Assembly (NCBI RefSeq): GCF_009659535.1
Contig: NZ_VJZZ01000021.1
Span: 1 to 64,000, forward strand
DNA from: Aggregicoccus sp. 17bor-14
Lineage (GTDB): Bacteria; Myxococcota; Myxococcia; Myxococcales; Myxococcaceae
Direction: 5' to 3'
Length of the DNA: 64,000 nucleotides
The position numbers and the translations under genes are program-made. Below, piece after piece: positions 8,289 to 16,230 of the stretch. Each line of letters starts with the position of its first letter. Positions within the stretch are counted from its first letter, which is position 1. The notes beneath the pieces were generated by a model. That model saw nothing but the letters and a program-made list of their open reading frames with translations, made no database searches and was not told the origin of the DNA.

Positions 8289-9302
8289 TTACTCGCGCGT
8301 CCGCGTGCGCGAACCGCCTGGCCCCGACTCCGGCGGCGGCTCGGAGATGGGCTGCAGGTCCCCGCGGTGCACGCCCTCCAGGGCATCCGCGACCGCGTCC
8401 ACCTCGTCGCCCAGCTTCTCGAGGCTCGCGCGCAGCTCACCCGCGCTGCTCTCCGCCGCGAGCGCATCCGCAGAGCGCGCGCGCAGCACCTGCGCGTGCA
8501 GGTTCTCGAGCGTGTAGTAGAGCCGCGTGTACTCGGCCTCGAGCCGGTCCGCCGCCGTGCCCAGCTCGCGCCGCTGCTCGCGCTGCTGGTCCAGCAGCGC
8601 GAGCGCCGCCGCGAGCCGCTCGCGCGCCACCGCGTCCGGCGCCCCCTCCACCCGCGCCGCGAGCGCCACCCGCTCCGCGTCCAGCCGCTGCACCTCCTCT
8701 GCGGACTGCAGCGCGCGCAGCTCCGCCTCGCGGCGCAGCAGCTCGTGGCAGCCGCGCCGCAGCGCCTCCACCGTGCGCTCCGGGTTCTGCACCACCTCCT
8801 GCAGCACCGCGGGGCCGCTCTTGAAGCTCTGCAGCAGCCGCTCGCACAGCGCGTCCACCCGCTTCGGACGCTCGTCCTCCGCGGGGGGCGGCGGGGGCGC
8901 GGGCGCACGCTGCTTCATGGGCGCGGGCACGGCCTCCGCTTCCACCTCGTCGACGTCCTCGAGCCCTTCGAGCCCATCCGTCCCGGCCGTGCCGGTCAGG
9001 TGGTAGGCGGCCTTCTTCCCCAGGCCGAGCACGATGAAGAGCATCCACCAGAACTGCGGCAGGCGCGTGAGGGCGAAGAGCGCGAGCAGCACCGCCACCA
9101 CCAGGTACACCACGCCCTGGCCGCGGTCGCGCACCCCGCGCTCCCGCCGCCGCCTCCGCTCGCGCCGCCGGTGCCGCGCGTTGTGCCGCTCGGCATGCCG
9201 CGTCCACTGCTCCACCACCCGCGCCTGGCGCTGCTCGCCCTCGTCCAGCGCCTGCAGGAGGCGCTCGAGGCGGTGCTGCAGGCGCGGGTCGTTCGGAGGC
9301 AT
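8289..9302 (-). CDS. Membrane protein with coiled-coil domain
   Basis: 337 aa. Residues 1-60 are highly charged (HNARHRRRERRRRRER), then two close hydrophobic segments around 63-95 (VVYLVVAVLLALFAL and FWWMLFIVLGLG) form a hairpin in the inner membrane. A proline-rich linker (130-142) leads to a long Ala/Glu/Arg helical region (150-320) likely to form coiled coil. The topology suggests both ends are cytosolic. It resembles 2TM-domain scaffold proteins, but I recognise no named family. No clear Shine-Dalgarno precedes the ATG. Confidence 0.7.
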   Translation of the reverse strand: MPPNDPRLQHRLERLLQALDEGEQRQARVVEQWTRHAERHNARHRRRERRRRRERGVRDRGQGVVYLVVAVLLALFALTRLPQFWWMLFIVLGLGKKAAYHLTGTAGTDGLEGLEDVDEVEAEAVPAPMKQRAPAPPPPPAEDERPKRVDALCERLLQSFKSGPAVLQEVVQNPERTVEALRRGCHELLRREAELRALQSAEEVQRLDAERVALAARVEGAPDAVARERLAAALALLDQQREQRRELGTAADRLEAEYTRLYYTLENLHAQVLRARSADALAAESSAGELRASLEKLGDEVDAVADALEGVHRGDLQPISEPPPESGPGGSRTRTRE

Positions 9303-9337
9303 CGGAGGGACCTCGGGGAGGAGGTAGGAGGGAGCGA

Positions 9338-9694
9338 CTAGCTACCGGCGCAGACGAGCTCCGGCTTGCACTGGTTCGCCACGGTGAGGAACTCGCCCAG
9401 GCCGTCCCCGCAGATGGTCACGTCGATCGCCCCGAGGCACAGGTCCAGGTCGTCCTGCTTCACGTGGTCGTCGCAGGCCTCCTTCGGCCAGCGCGAGTTC
9501 CAGAACGCCTCCGCCTTCACCTCGCAGTCGTCGCGGTCCACGAAGGTCTTGCCCGCGCCGACCTGGCCGCACTTCTCCGCGCGGTCGCAGGTGTGCTCGG
9601 TGGCCTGCTCGCGCGCATCCTGCTGGTCGAGGTTGCCGCCGCCGCAGCCGGCGAGGAGGGAGAGGGTGAAGAGGGTGGTCAGCGCGCGCTTCAT
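9338..9694 (-). CDS. Small cysteine-rich lipoprotein (DUF6184-like)
   Basis: 118 aa with a lipoprotein signal, lipobox LLAGC. The mature part has the pattern TCDRAEKCGQVGAGKTFVDR followed by DDC, and later cysteines in ACDD, LDLC, ICGDG, QCKPELVC. Paired cysteines of this kind match the DUF6184 lipoproteins frequent in myxobacteria, which have been linked by annotation to natural-product clusters, although none is present here. The protein is expected at the periplasmic face, with disulfides. The start was set at the ATG giving the signal peptide; the long upstream open frame is non-coding. Confidence 0.75.
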   Translation of the reverse strand: MKRALTTLFTLSLLAGCGGGNLDQQDAREQATEHTCDRAEKCGQVGAGKTFVDRDDCEVKAEAFWNSRWPKEACDDHVKQDDLDLCLGAIDVTICGDGLGEFLTVANQCKPELVCAGS

Positions 9695-9718
9695 GGGGAG
9701 AAGACTCCTGGGAGAGGG

Positions 9719-9736
9719 CCCCCGAACGGCCGGGGG
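9719..9736 (-). terminator. GC-rich hairpin downstream of the 9796-10530 gene
   Basis: CCCCCG-AACGGC-CGGGGG, a 6-bp stem without a U-run, lies between two minus-strand genes. It may attenuate readthrough from the upstream gene into the DUF6184-like gene. Weak evidence. Confidence 0.3.
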
Positions 9737-9795
9737 ACGGCCGCGGAGGCTACCACGCGCATTGCGCGCTGCGTCGCCCGCGGCGTCGCCGCCGC

Positions 9796-10530
9796 TCAGG
9801 GCTTCAGCGGCTGGTGGGGCAGCAGCTCCACGCCCACCCGCACCGCTTCCGCGCACCAGCCGCCCGAGCGCGCGCAGGGGAAGTCCGTGCCCTCGCCCAG
9901 CGCCAGCGTGCGCTCGAGCAGCAGCGCCCCGGCGGCCGTCCACAGCCGCAGCCGCACGTGGCCCGCGTCCAGCCGCTCCGCCTGCGCGCTCAGGGAGACG
10001 CCGGGCGCATCCTGGCGCGGCTCGAGCGGCGTGCGCCGGCCGGGCTCGAGCGGGTGCGCGTAGGTGAAGCTCTGCCCGCGGAAGGCGACGCGCAGCGGCC
10101 GCGCGAGCTCGGCGCGCGGGTCCACCTGCAGCGCCTGCTCCCCGGTCGCCGAGAGCTGCAGCTGCTGCAGCGCCGCGAGGCTCGCGCTCGCCAGGCCCGG
10201 CCGCGGGGTGAGCGCGAGCGGCGCCGGCGCGCGGCCCTTGCGCGGGCGCGGCCCCTCCACGTCCGCCACCACCCGCTCGCCCTCGCGCACGTTGCCCGTG
10301 CAGCGGCCTCCCGCGCACGCCACCCGCAGGCCCCAGCGGCCCCCGGCGCCGGGGCAATCTGCCGGCACCTGCAGCTGCGCCTCTGCCTCCGGCAGCAGCA
10401 CCAGCGGCGCGAGCGTGCGCCGCGCGCAGACGAACTCCGCGTCCACCAGCAGCGCGGTCACGGTGTGGGGCTTCGGGGACGCAGAGGCCGGCGCGGCGGC
10501 GGCGAGCAGCAGGAGCAGGGCGGGCAGCAC
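9796..10530 (-). CDS. Secreted hypothetical protein
   Basis: 244 aa with a Sec signal peptide (residues 1-18, ASA-S cleavage). The mature protein has two cysteine pairs, one near the N-terminus (FVCARR, ADCPG, VACAGGRC) and one near the C-terminus (FPCARSGGWC), with strand-rich segments between. The pattern suggests a disulfide-bonded periplasmic or outer-membrane-associated protein. I do not recognise the family. The frame carries good codon bias, and the opposite-strand open frames are shadows. Confidence 0.65.
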   Translation of the reverse strand: MLPALLLLLAAAAPASASPKPHTVTALLVDAEFVCARRTLAPLVLLPEAEAQLQVPADCPGAGGRWGLRVACAGGRCTGNVREGERVVADVEGPRPRKGRAPAPLALTPRPGLASASLAALQQLQLSATGEQALQVDPRAELARPLRVAFRGQSFTYAHPLEPGRRTPLEPRQDAPGVSLSAQAERLDAGHVRLRLWTAAGALLLERTLALGEGTDFPCARSGGWCAEAVRVGVELLPHQPLKP

Positions 10531-10653
10531 GGGGCGGCAGTCTAGGGCGCCGCGGCACCCGGGCCAGAATCCAGCGAGGGACCCCCCAAAAGGCTGCGGC
10601 GCGCGTCCCCTGGGCCCTTGGAGGGGACCGCCCGGAAGACGCGCGCCGCGAAG

Positions 10654-10695
10654 TTGGACTGCGTGACTTGGACTGCTCAGGTTGGACTGCTTGGG
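10654..10695. repeat. 14-bp tandem repeat, three units
   Basis: Three units begin TTGGACTGC with variable tails GTGAC, TCAGG and TTGGG at 10654, 10668 and 10682; a fourth decayed unit (TTGAACGCG) follows. CCTTGGAGGG-ACCG(C/T)CCGG-type sequence flanks it at about 10617 and 10731. It is non-coding on either strand as far as I can see. Confidence 0.75.
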
Positions 10696-10770
10696 TTGAA
10701 CGCGGAGGCGGGTGAGGCACCGGAGCCCTTGGAGGGACCGCTCCGGGGCGTCACCGGGCCCGCGCGGTTG

Positions 10771-10884
10771 CTACAGAAAGAGGCTGAAGAACACCGAGGC
10801 GCAGGCCACGTAGGCGACCATCACGGCCCCACACGCAGCGAGCTCCGGCTCGACGTCCTGGATCAGCGCTTCGACTTCACTCAT
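10771..10884 (-). CDS. Small hydrophobic peptide, 37 residues
   Basis: An ATG at 10884 opens a 37-codon frame ending in TAG. An acidic N-terminus (MSEVEALIQDVEPE) is followed by one membrane-length hydrophobic segment (AACGAVMVAYVACASVFF) with two cysteines. An in-frame GTG at 10896 would add four residues. The acidic head plus transmembrane tail is typical of small membrane regulators, and also of some peptide precursors, but no modification or export gene is adjacent. Codon use is less biased than in neighbours. The call rests on composition alone. Confidence 0.4.
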   Translation of the reverse strand: MSEVEALIQDVEPELAACGAVMVAYVACASVFFSLFL

Positions 10885-11217
10885 CACGGCATTCACGACG
10901 GACTACCCCCTGCCCAATCCGGCCCCACAGGTGCTGCAGGTGCTTCGGTTGATGCGGGGCGCTAGGTAGGGCACCGGCGGGCGGGAAGCAAATGCAAGCC
11001 CCCGGAATCCATGAGAGTCCTGCTGCGTCATCCTGTAGAGAAACTACTTGGCGTTCCTGTGACAATTAGCCCCAAGGCCTGCGGGGCGAAAGGTGCGCCC
11101 CGGGCGGAATTCCAGGGAAGCCAGGGTGGCCGGGAGAGCGCCCGCTCAACGCGAGGGTTTTCGAGGGCGGGGCCATGCCTTAGACTGCGCCACACATCAG
11201 CAACCGTGCGGACTTCC
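10885..11217. other. Non-coding stretch upstream of tRNA-Gln
   Basis: About 330 bases with somewhat lower GC than the surroundings. I find no convincing gene. It must hold the promoter of the tRNA (plus strand) and that of the small peptide (minus strand), but I cannot pick out a clear -35/-10 pair. Confidence 0.5.
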
Positions 11218-11291
11218 TGGGGCGTCGTCTAAGGGCAGGACGTCAGACTTTGAATCTGATCATCAAGGTTCGAATCCTTGCGCCCCAGCCA
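11218..11291 (+). tRNA. tRNA-Gln (anticodon TTG)
   Basis: The acceptor stem TGGGGCG (11218-11224) pairs with CGCCCCA (11281-11287), followed by G and an encoded CCA. The anticodon arm CAGACTTTGAATCTG presents TTG. The T arm is AAGGTTCGAATCCTT. Length is 74 nt. No integrase or second copy of the 3' end is visible nearby. Confidence 0.95.
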
Positions 11292-11346
11292 TTCCGCCTC
11301 CGGCCTGCTGGGGTGCAATAGACCTTCGCTCAAGGTGGGTGGGCCG

Positions 11347-11880
11347 ATGCCGCAGAAGGTGCTCCTGTTGGTCGCCGTGGGCAGCCCCCCGCCGCAGCTG
11401 CTCAAGGACGTGGAGGAGCCGATCCTGCAGCAGCTGGGGGTGCAGGTGGTCCCCAGCCGCCTCACGCTGCAGCGGCCGAGCTACGCGTTCAACAAGGACC
11501 GCGGCCAGTACCACTCGAACGCGATCATGCGCCGGCTCGCGCCGCTGCTCGAGCCCTCGCACAGCTTCGTGCTCGGGCTCACGGACGTGGACCTCTTCGT
11601 GCCGGACAGCCCCTTCGTCTTCGGCGAGGCGGACCGCGAGAGCCGCAGCGCCGTGGTGAGCACCGCACGCCTGGTGCCGGGCGCCGAGATGGGCACCGGC
11701 CAGCTGCGCCGCCGCATGCAGGTGGAGGCGCTGCACCAGGCCGGCCACCTGGTGGGCCTGAGCTACTGCGAGGACTCGCGCTGCGCCATGTTCCTCTCCC
11801 AGAGCCCCCAGGAGACGGACAAGAAGCAGCCGGCGCTCTGCAACCTCTGCCGCAACGAGCTGCAGAAGCTGCTGCGCTGA
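11347..11880 (+). CDS. Archaemetzincin-family protein with degenerate active site
   Basis: 177 aa, about the usual length for archaemetzincins (M54). The family signature HExxHxxGxxHC-x4-CxM...CxxC is present but altered: HQAGHLVGLSYCEDSRCAM (H130, Q131, H134, Y140, C141), then CNLC near the end. Catalytic Glu is Gln (codon CAG, 11737-11739) and the third zinc histidine is Tyr. The four-cysteine second zinc site is intact. It is probably not an active protease, though it could still bind metal or peptide. The ATG has AAGGTGG upstream. It lies 55 bases after the tRNA. Confidence 0.85.
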   Translation: MPQKVLLLVAVGSPPPQLLKDVEEPILQQLGVQVVPSRLTLQRPSYAFNKDRGQYHSNAIMRRLAPLLEPSHSFVLGLTDVDLFVPDSPFVFGEADRESRSAVVSTARLVPGAEMGTGQLRRRMQVEALHQAGHLVGLSYCEDSRCAMFLSQSPQETDKKQPALCNLCRNELQKLLR

Positions 11881-12037
11881 AGGCCCCCCTCTCACAGAGA
11901 CGCACGCGTGAATGCGCGCGGGGCAATTGACGTCCCAGCGCTCGCGGCCCGTAGAGTGCGGGTTCCGGCGTGAAGGCCCCGGGTGCGCGACTCCCGCACA
12001 CCTCGAGGGCCCGCAACAGCGGAGGGGAGTCCCAGCG

Positions 12038-13018
12038 ATGAAGCGCACGTGGAAGGTGGCAGCGGTGGCGGTGGTCGCCGCGCTCGGAGTGTTCGGCGCG
12101 GCCTGCGAGCCGCTCGACGAGGGCGGTGGCGCCGGCGTGGACGGGCCACTCACCTTCGACAGCGGGTACGTGTTCGTGCGCGGCAGCGCGAACGACGTGT
12201 ACCTCGTCAACGCGAGCGAGCCCAACGTGGCCCAGCAGCTCACCACCACCGGCAGCGCGCGCCACCCGGCGCTCTCGCGTGACGGGCGCAGCGTGGTGTA
12301 CGCGCGCTTCGCAGGCACCGCGAGCGAGCTCGTCATCCAGAGCACCACCCAGGGCTCCACCCCGCGCGTGCTCCTCACCGCCTCGGGCATCCAGGCCACG
12401 CGCCTGGGCAACCCCATCTTCAACCCCACCGCCACCCAGGTGGTCTTCGTCTACACCCAGGGCACCGGCGCCAGCACCGTGAGCCTGCTCGGCCTCGTGA
12501 ACGCCGACGGCACCAACTTCCGCCGCCTCGCGGGTGGCGCCACCATTTCCTACGGCGCCCCCACCTTCCTGCGCGACGGCAGCGCCGTCATCGCCCCGGT
12601 CGGAAGCTCGCCCAACGAGCTGGACGGCCTGGACGAGGTGTTCGTCTCGCAGGTGTCCACGCTGCCCATCACCAACAACCTGCAGAGCAACCAGACGCAG
12701 CTCATCGTGGCCAACCGCGTGGCGCTGTCTCCGGACGGCACCCACCTCGCGTTCGACGCGCAGCCGGTGTCCGGCGGCGCCACCCGCATCTACGTGGCGG
12801 CCTTCAGCGGCACCGTGGTGGACACCGCCGCGCGGCTCTCCAACAGCAACGAGGGCCAGGAGTCCTTCCCCACCTGGACCAACGCCTCCTCGGTGGCCTT
12901 CAGCTCCAGCGCGGGTGGCGGCAGCGACAACGTGTACACCGTGAACGTGAACTCCATCCCGGGCTCACTCGTCTTCGCGGCCCCCTCCGCGCGCGAGCCC
13001 TGGTTCGGGCCGCTCTAG
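12038..13018 (+). CDS. Lipoprotein with TolB/PD40-like beta-propeller repeats
   Basis: 326 aa. A lipoprotein signal with lipobox GAAC (C23) is followed by repeats of the TolB-type: ARHPALSRDGRSVVYARF, GNPIFNPTATQVVFVYT, APTFLRDGSAVIA, NRVALSPDGTHLAFDAQ and ESFPTWTNASSVAFSSS. These make a propeller of about five or six blades. Such lipoproteins act as periplasmic or surface protein-binding scaffolds. The next gene starts six bases on, suggesting cotranscription. No Tol-Pal genes are nearby, so a role in that system is not implied. Confidence 0.82.
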   Translation: MKRTWKVAAVAVVAALGVFGAACEPLDEGGGAGVDGPLTFDSGYVFVRGSANDVYLVNASEPNVAQQLTTTGSARHPALSRDGRSVVYARFAGTASELVIQSTTQGSTPRVLLTASGIQATRLGNPIFNPTATQVVFVYTQGTGASTVSLLGLVNADGTNFRRLAGGATISYGAPTFLRDGSAVIAPVGSSPNELDGLDEVFVSQVSTLPITNNLQSNQTQLIVANRVALSPDGTHLAFDAQPVSGGATRIYVAAFSGTVVDTAARLSNSNEGQESFPTWTNASSVAFSSSAGGGSDNVYTVNVNSIPGSLVFAAPSAREPWFGPL

Positions 13019-13023
13019 CCGCC

Positions 13024-13521
13024 ATGCCGGACGCGCCCCCCAGCCCCCTCTTCGACGCCGTCGCCGCCGGCGACGTGAAGGCGGCGCTCGCGCTGCTGGA
13101 CGGGGGCGAGGACCCCAACCCCTTCGACGCCGCGGGCCTCACCCCGCTGATGCACGCGGCGATGGAGGGCAGCGAGCCGCTGGTGCTCGCACTGCTGGAC
13201 GGGGGCGCGGACCCGGACCTCGCCGACCCGCTCGGCGAGACCGCCTTCCTCAAGGCCGCGGCGCACGGCCAGCGCGGCGTCTGCGCGCAGCTGGGCCGCT
13301 TCGCGGGCCGGGAGCAGCGCGAGCTCGCGGAGGCGCTGCTGCGCACGGGACCCGAGCGCCTCGCGGCCGGGCCTCCGGAGGAGGAGGGCGAGGCGCCCGG
13401 CGCGCTGCAGCGCGGGCTCGCGGCCCTCGGCGCGGGCGTAGCGGATGCGCTCGGCGACTCCGCGCCTCAGGAGAGACTCGACCGCGCGCGCCGCGCCCGC
13501 GAAGGAAAGAAGGGGTCCTGA
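13024..13521 (+). CDS. Ankyrin-repeat protein
   Basis: 165 aa, cytosolic. Two to three ankyrin repeats fill residues 5-95 (SPLFDAVAAGDVKAALALLD, GLTPLMHAAMEGSEPLVLALL, ETAFLKAAAHGQ). The remaining 70 residues are charged and Ala-rich without a recognised domain. Ankyrin repeats mediate protein binding. The start lies six bases after the propeller lipoprotein stop. Confidence 0.82.
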   Translation: MPDAPPSPLFDAVAAGDVKAALALLDGGEDPNPFDAAGLTPLMHAAMEGSEPLVLALLDGGADPDLADPLGETAFLKAAAHGQRGVCAQLGRFAGREQRELAEALLRTGPERLAAGPPEEEGEAPGALQRGLAALGAGVADALGDSAPQERLDRARRAREGKKGS

Positions 13522-13527
13522 GCTCAT

Positions 13528-13565
13528 TGTCCCCGCTCCCCCTGCGAGAGGGTCGGGGTGAGGGA
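13528..13565. repeat. REP-like repeat
   Basis: TGTCCCCGCTCCCCC followed by GAGAGGGTCGGGGTGAGGGA, the consensus right arm. It lies directly after the ankyrin gene and could terminate that operon. Between here and 13959 (about 400 bases) there is no gene, only this element and the dispersed repeat. Confidence 0.8.
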
Positions 13566-13616
13566 CGGGCCCACCACACACTGCGCCCCTCACGCATCGG
13601 CTCTGTGGGAAGCCAG

Positions 13617-13890
13617 GACGGGACGGGTGCCTATCGCATGCGCCGAGCGCGCACGGGCGCCGCCCTGCGCGATGCTCCGGGGATGCGCGACTGAGGGAGG
13701 GGTGTCGGGCTCGGCTCGGGAGATTTCAAAACCCCCGAGGTTTGTAGACAGCAGCTCACCGAAGTGCGGCCGGGAGGGGTACCCCTCGGGGCGCGGAGTC
13801 GCGCGCACCTGTTCTGAGATGTCGGGGGTTTTCCGGTACGTCTTACAGGCCCGAGTCCTCACCCCCGGAGCGCAGCGCAGGCCAACGCCC
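13617..13890. repeat. Dispersed two-module repeat, copy 2 (plus extra module A)
   Basis: Module A at 13617-13690 starts GACGGGACGGGTG and contains GCCGAGCGCGCACGGGCGCC and TGCTCCGGGG. Module B at 13803-13836 contains CACCTGTTCTGAGATGTCGG. An inverted, shorter module A-like stretch (CACCCCCGGAGCGCAGCGCA) follows at 13859. The space between modules is longer than in copies 1 and 3, and includes AACCCCCGAGGTTTG-type lower-GC sequence at about 13740. Confidence 0.75.
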
Positions 13891-13959
13891 CGCCGCGCTG
13901 GGCTTTCACGCGTCTCGTCCGTCCGGCCCGGCTCCCTCCGAGCCGAGCCCGGTCCTGCC

Positions 13960-14376
13960 TCACTCCTGCTGGCCCTGAAGCACCACGGTGCCGGTGGGCG
14001 ATGCCTCGGTGGAGTCGGGCTCGGCCGTCACCTGCGCGTCGAACTTGGGGAACGGGGTGACCACGTCGATGTGCGCCTGGCGGTCGTCGTTGAGCTTCAG
14101 CGCGCCCATGTTCTTCCAGTCCTGGCTCCCCGAGGGCCGGAACCACAGCACGTAGGTCTTGAAGCGCCCGTCGATGTCGCTGGGCTTGGGCAGGTGCTCC
14201 ACCTTCAGCTGCACCCGCTGGTTCCCGTTCTCGCCGGTCTCGACCTTCATCTGGCCCGAGGCCCCCGAGGTGTGCTCCACCGGCTTCAGCGTGTACGAAT
14301 GGGCGCCACCGCAGCCTGCCAGCGCGAGCCCCAGCACCCCTGCCACCACCCAGCGTCCTGCCTTGCTCATACGCAT
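13960..14376 (-). CDS. Hypothetical lipoprotein
   Basis: 138 aa with a lipoprotein signal (lipobox ALAGC, then GGAHS). The mature region is beta-rich (GNQRVQLKVEHLPKPSDI, KTYVLWFRPSG, GALKLNDDRQAHIDVVTPF), resembling the anti-sigma/'DUF' immunoglobulin-like proteins that describe an 'attribute plus response' fold, but I cannot name it. ATG 14376 follows CAGGAG by four bases; ATG 14370, two codons later, has better spacing and is equally possible. Confidence 0.7.
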   Translation of the reverse strand: MRMSKAGRWVVAGVLGLALAGCGGAHSYTLKPVEHTSGASGQMKVETGENGNQRVQLKVEHLPKPSDIDGRFKTYVLWFRPSGSQDWKNMGALKLNDDRQAHIDVVTPFPKFDAQVTAEPDSTEASPTGTVVLQGQQE

Positions 14377-14459
14377 CGATCTCCTGAAGAGGAGGAGGGC
14401 CCGACAGCCGGGCCCTCCTCCAGGGAAGATGCGCACGGACGCCGAGCCGTGCAGCCGCC

Positions 14460-15317
14460 TCAGTGCGCGGGCGCGGCGATGCGCCGGCAGCGCGCGACCA
14501 CCAGCTGGTACACCGCGTAGGCCACGAGCCCCACCGCGACGGCGCCCAGCAGCACGTCCCCCCACGGCTGGCGGGAGAGCGCCGAGAGCGCCTGGCCCAG
14601 CCCCTTCGCCTCGCGGGCGTTCGCGTGCAGCGCCGCGCGCACGAGGAAGACGCCCACGGTGAAGAACACCACCCCGCGCGCCGCGAGCCCGATGCGGCTC
14701 ACCTGCACCGCGAGGTGGCGGCGCGAGGCGGCGAGGCGCCCGAGGTCCAGCTGGCGCAGGAACTTCTGCTTCCACGCCGAGTGCACCTGCTGCACGGCGA
14801 AGGCGATGATGCCCACGCCCACCAGCCCCACCAGCACCTGCCCGAAGGGCTGCGCGAGCAGGCGCGCCGTCCAGCTCTGGGTATGGTCCGCACCCGCGCT
14901 GTGCGCCCGGCCCGCCAGGAGCTTCACGGCATTGAGCGCGAGGCCCGCGTAGACGAGCCCGCTGCCCAGGTACATGGCCCGCCGCGCGAGCCCCTTCGCG
15001 TCGTGGCCCTTTCCCTCCGGGTCCATGAAGGCCTGCACGAAGCGCCAGACGACGAAGCCCACCAACCCGAGGCTGAGCAGGGCGAGCAGCACCGCGCCGA
15101 AGGGCTGCGCCGCGAGCTCGGTGAGGGCCCCCTTGCTGTTGGTGGTTCGCCCGCCCTCGTGCAGCGCCACCTTCACCGCGAGCACCCCGATGATGGCGTA
15201 CACCGCGCCGCGCGCCGCGTAGCCCACGCGCGCGCAGCGCTCCACCGCGCGCCCGTGCGCCACCTCGTGCGCGAGCCGCTCCACCTGGGGTCCCCGCACC
15301 ATCCGTGCCGTCGTCAT
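14460..15317 (-). CDS. DUF1206 family membrane protein
   Basis: 285 aa built from three copies of a roughly 80-residue unit with two membrane helices each. Each begins RVGYAARGAVYAIIGVLAVKVA, RAMYLGSGLVYAGLALNAV or RIGLAARGVVFFTVGVFLVRAA-like sequence (the long copies differ slightly) and ends with QPFG or QPWG-x4-G. This triplicated layout defines DUF1206, an uncharacterised inner-membrane family common in actinobacteria and myxobacteria. The ATG at 15317 has GGAGG eight bases upstream. It may share transcription with the lipoprotein gene that follows. Confidence 0.88.
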   Translation of the reverse strand: MTTARMVRGPQVERLAHEVAHGRAVERCARVGYAARGAVYAIIGVLAVKVALHEGGRTTNSKGALTELAAQPFGAVLLALLSLGLVGFVVWRFVQAFMDPEGKGHDAKGLARRAMYLGSGLVYAGLALNAVKLLAGRAHSAGADHTQSWTARLLAQPFGQVLVGLVGVGIIAFAVQQVHSAWKQKFLRQLDLGRLAASRRHLAVQVSRIGLAARGVVFFTVGVFLVRAALHANAREAKGLGQALSALSRQPWGDVLLGAVAVGLVAYAVYQLVVARCRRIAAPAH

Positions 15318-15657
15318 CCCCGCGTCCTCCCTTCGTCCCCCGAAAGGTGTGCACGCCCGGCGCGCGTACGGGGCAGGCGCCTGCTCGCCTGCTCGCTGAG
15401 GGGAAGTCCGCCGCGGCGGCCGGCGCAGACCCCGGCAGAACGCCCCGGACGCAGGCCGCGCTGCCATCCGCCCGACGCTGCGCTGCGACCCTGCGACAGG
15501 CGCAGAGCGCCGGGCGGATGCGCAAGCTGCGCTGTCGGCTCGGGCCTCCTCTGGAGCAGGGCCCGGCGTCACGCGCGCCGCACCTCGTGCATCCGGGCCG
15601 TGGCCGATGGGGAGGGCCGGGACTCACTCCGGCAGAACCCCACCCGGGAGCTTGCCC
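15318..15657. other. Divergent intergenic region
   Basis: 340 bases between the DUF1206 gene (minus) and the YceI gene (plus), so it should carry both promoters. I see no gene, no clear -35/-10 and no strong hairpin. All open frames crossing it are antisense or low-complexity shadows. Confidence 0.5.
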
Positions 15658-16212
15658 ATGTGGATGACGCGCTCGAAGAAGTCGCCGTGGCTGCTCGCCT
15701 TCGCGCTGCTCGCCGCGCCGGCCGCGCTCGCGGCGGTGCAGCGGGTGGGGGACGCGAGCGCCACCTTCACCGGCAAGGGCCCCGGGGGCTTCAAGCTGGA
15801 GGGCCACACCGGCGAGCTGCGGCTGGAGGACGCGGGCGCGCAGCTGCGCATCGTCGTGCCGCTCGCGCACCTGGAGACCGGCATCGACCTGCGCGACCGG
15901 CACATGCGCGAGAAGTACCTCGAGGTGCAGAAGTACCCGGACGCCGTGCTCGAGGTGCCCTGGAGCGCGCTGAAGCTGCCCGAGGACGGCAAGGCGAGCA
16001 CCGGTGAGGCGCGCGGCAAGCTCACCCTGCACGGGAGGACGAAGGAGGTGCCCTTCCAGTACACCGTGCAGCGCACCGGAGCGGCCTACCAGGTCAGCGG
16101 GAGCATGCCCGTGAACCTCAAGGACTTCGGCATCGAGGTCCCCAGCTACATGGGCGTGACGGTGAAGCCCGACATCCAGACCGCCGTCCGCTTCGGCGCG
16201 ACGAAGTCCTGA
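15658..16212 (+). CDS. YceI-family periplasmic lipid-binding-like protein
   Basis: 184 aa. A Sec signal (1-26, ALA-A) precedes a YceI beta-barrel: GDASATFTGKGPGGFKLEGH, the RDRHMREKYLEVQKYPDAVLEV segment split around the conserved 'RD.HM...' helix, LTLHGRTKEVPF, and a final strand. YceI proteins bind polyisoprenoid-like molecules in the periplasm and are often near cytochrome genes, as here. The start was taken at ATG 15658; ATG 15664 is also possible. The monoheme-porin gene begins 18 bases downstream, so they form one operon. Confidence 0.88.
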   Translation: MWMTRSKKSPWLLAFALLAAPAALAAVQRVGDASATFTGKGPGGFKLEGHTGELRLEDAGAQLRIVVPLAHLETGIDLRDRHMREKYLEVQKYPDAVLEVPWSALKLPEDGKASTGEARGKLTLHGRTKEVPFQYTVQRTGAAYQVSGSMPVNLKDFGIEVPSYMGVTVKPDIQTAVRFGATKS

Positions 16213-16230
16213 AGGCCCGGCGAGGTCCCC

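Noticed and set aside
5669-8824. 1051-residue plus-strand open frame
   Set aside because: It lies antisense to the CelD-like, flavoprotein and recX genes and has no recognisable domain; high GC suppresses stop codons.
10654-10695. CRISPR array
   Set aside because: The units are only 14 bases, directly adjacent, with no spacers and no cas genes in the window.
10771-10884. RiPP precursor peptide
   Set aside because: No modification, protease or export gene is close; the DUF6184-like lipoprotein alone is not enough to suggest a natural-product cluster.
11218-11291. Integration (att) site at tRNA-Gln
   Set aside because: No integrase and no repeat of the tRNA 3' end downstream were found by eye.
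12038-13018. TolB of the Tol-Pal system
   Set aside because: It is a lipoprotein without tolQRA or pal neighbours and lacks the TolB N-terminal domain.
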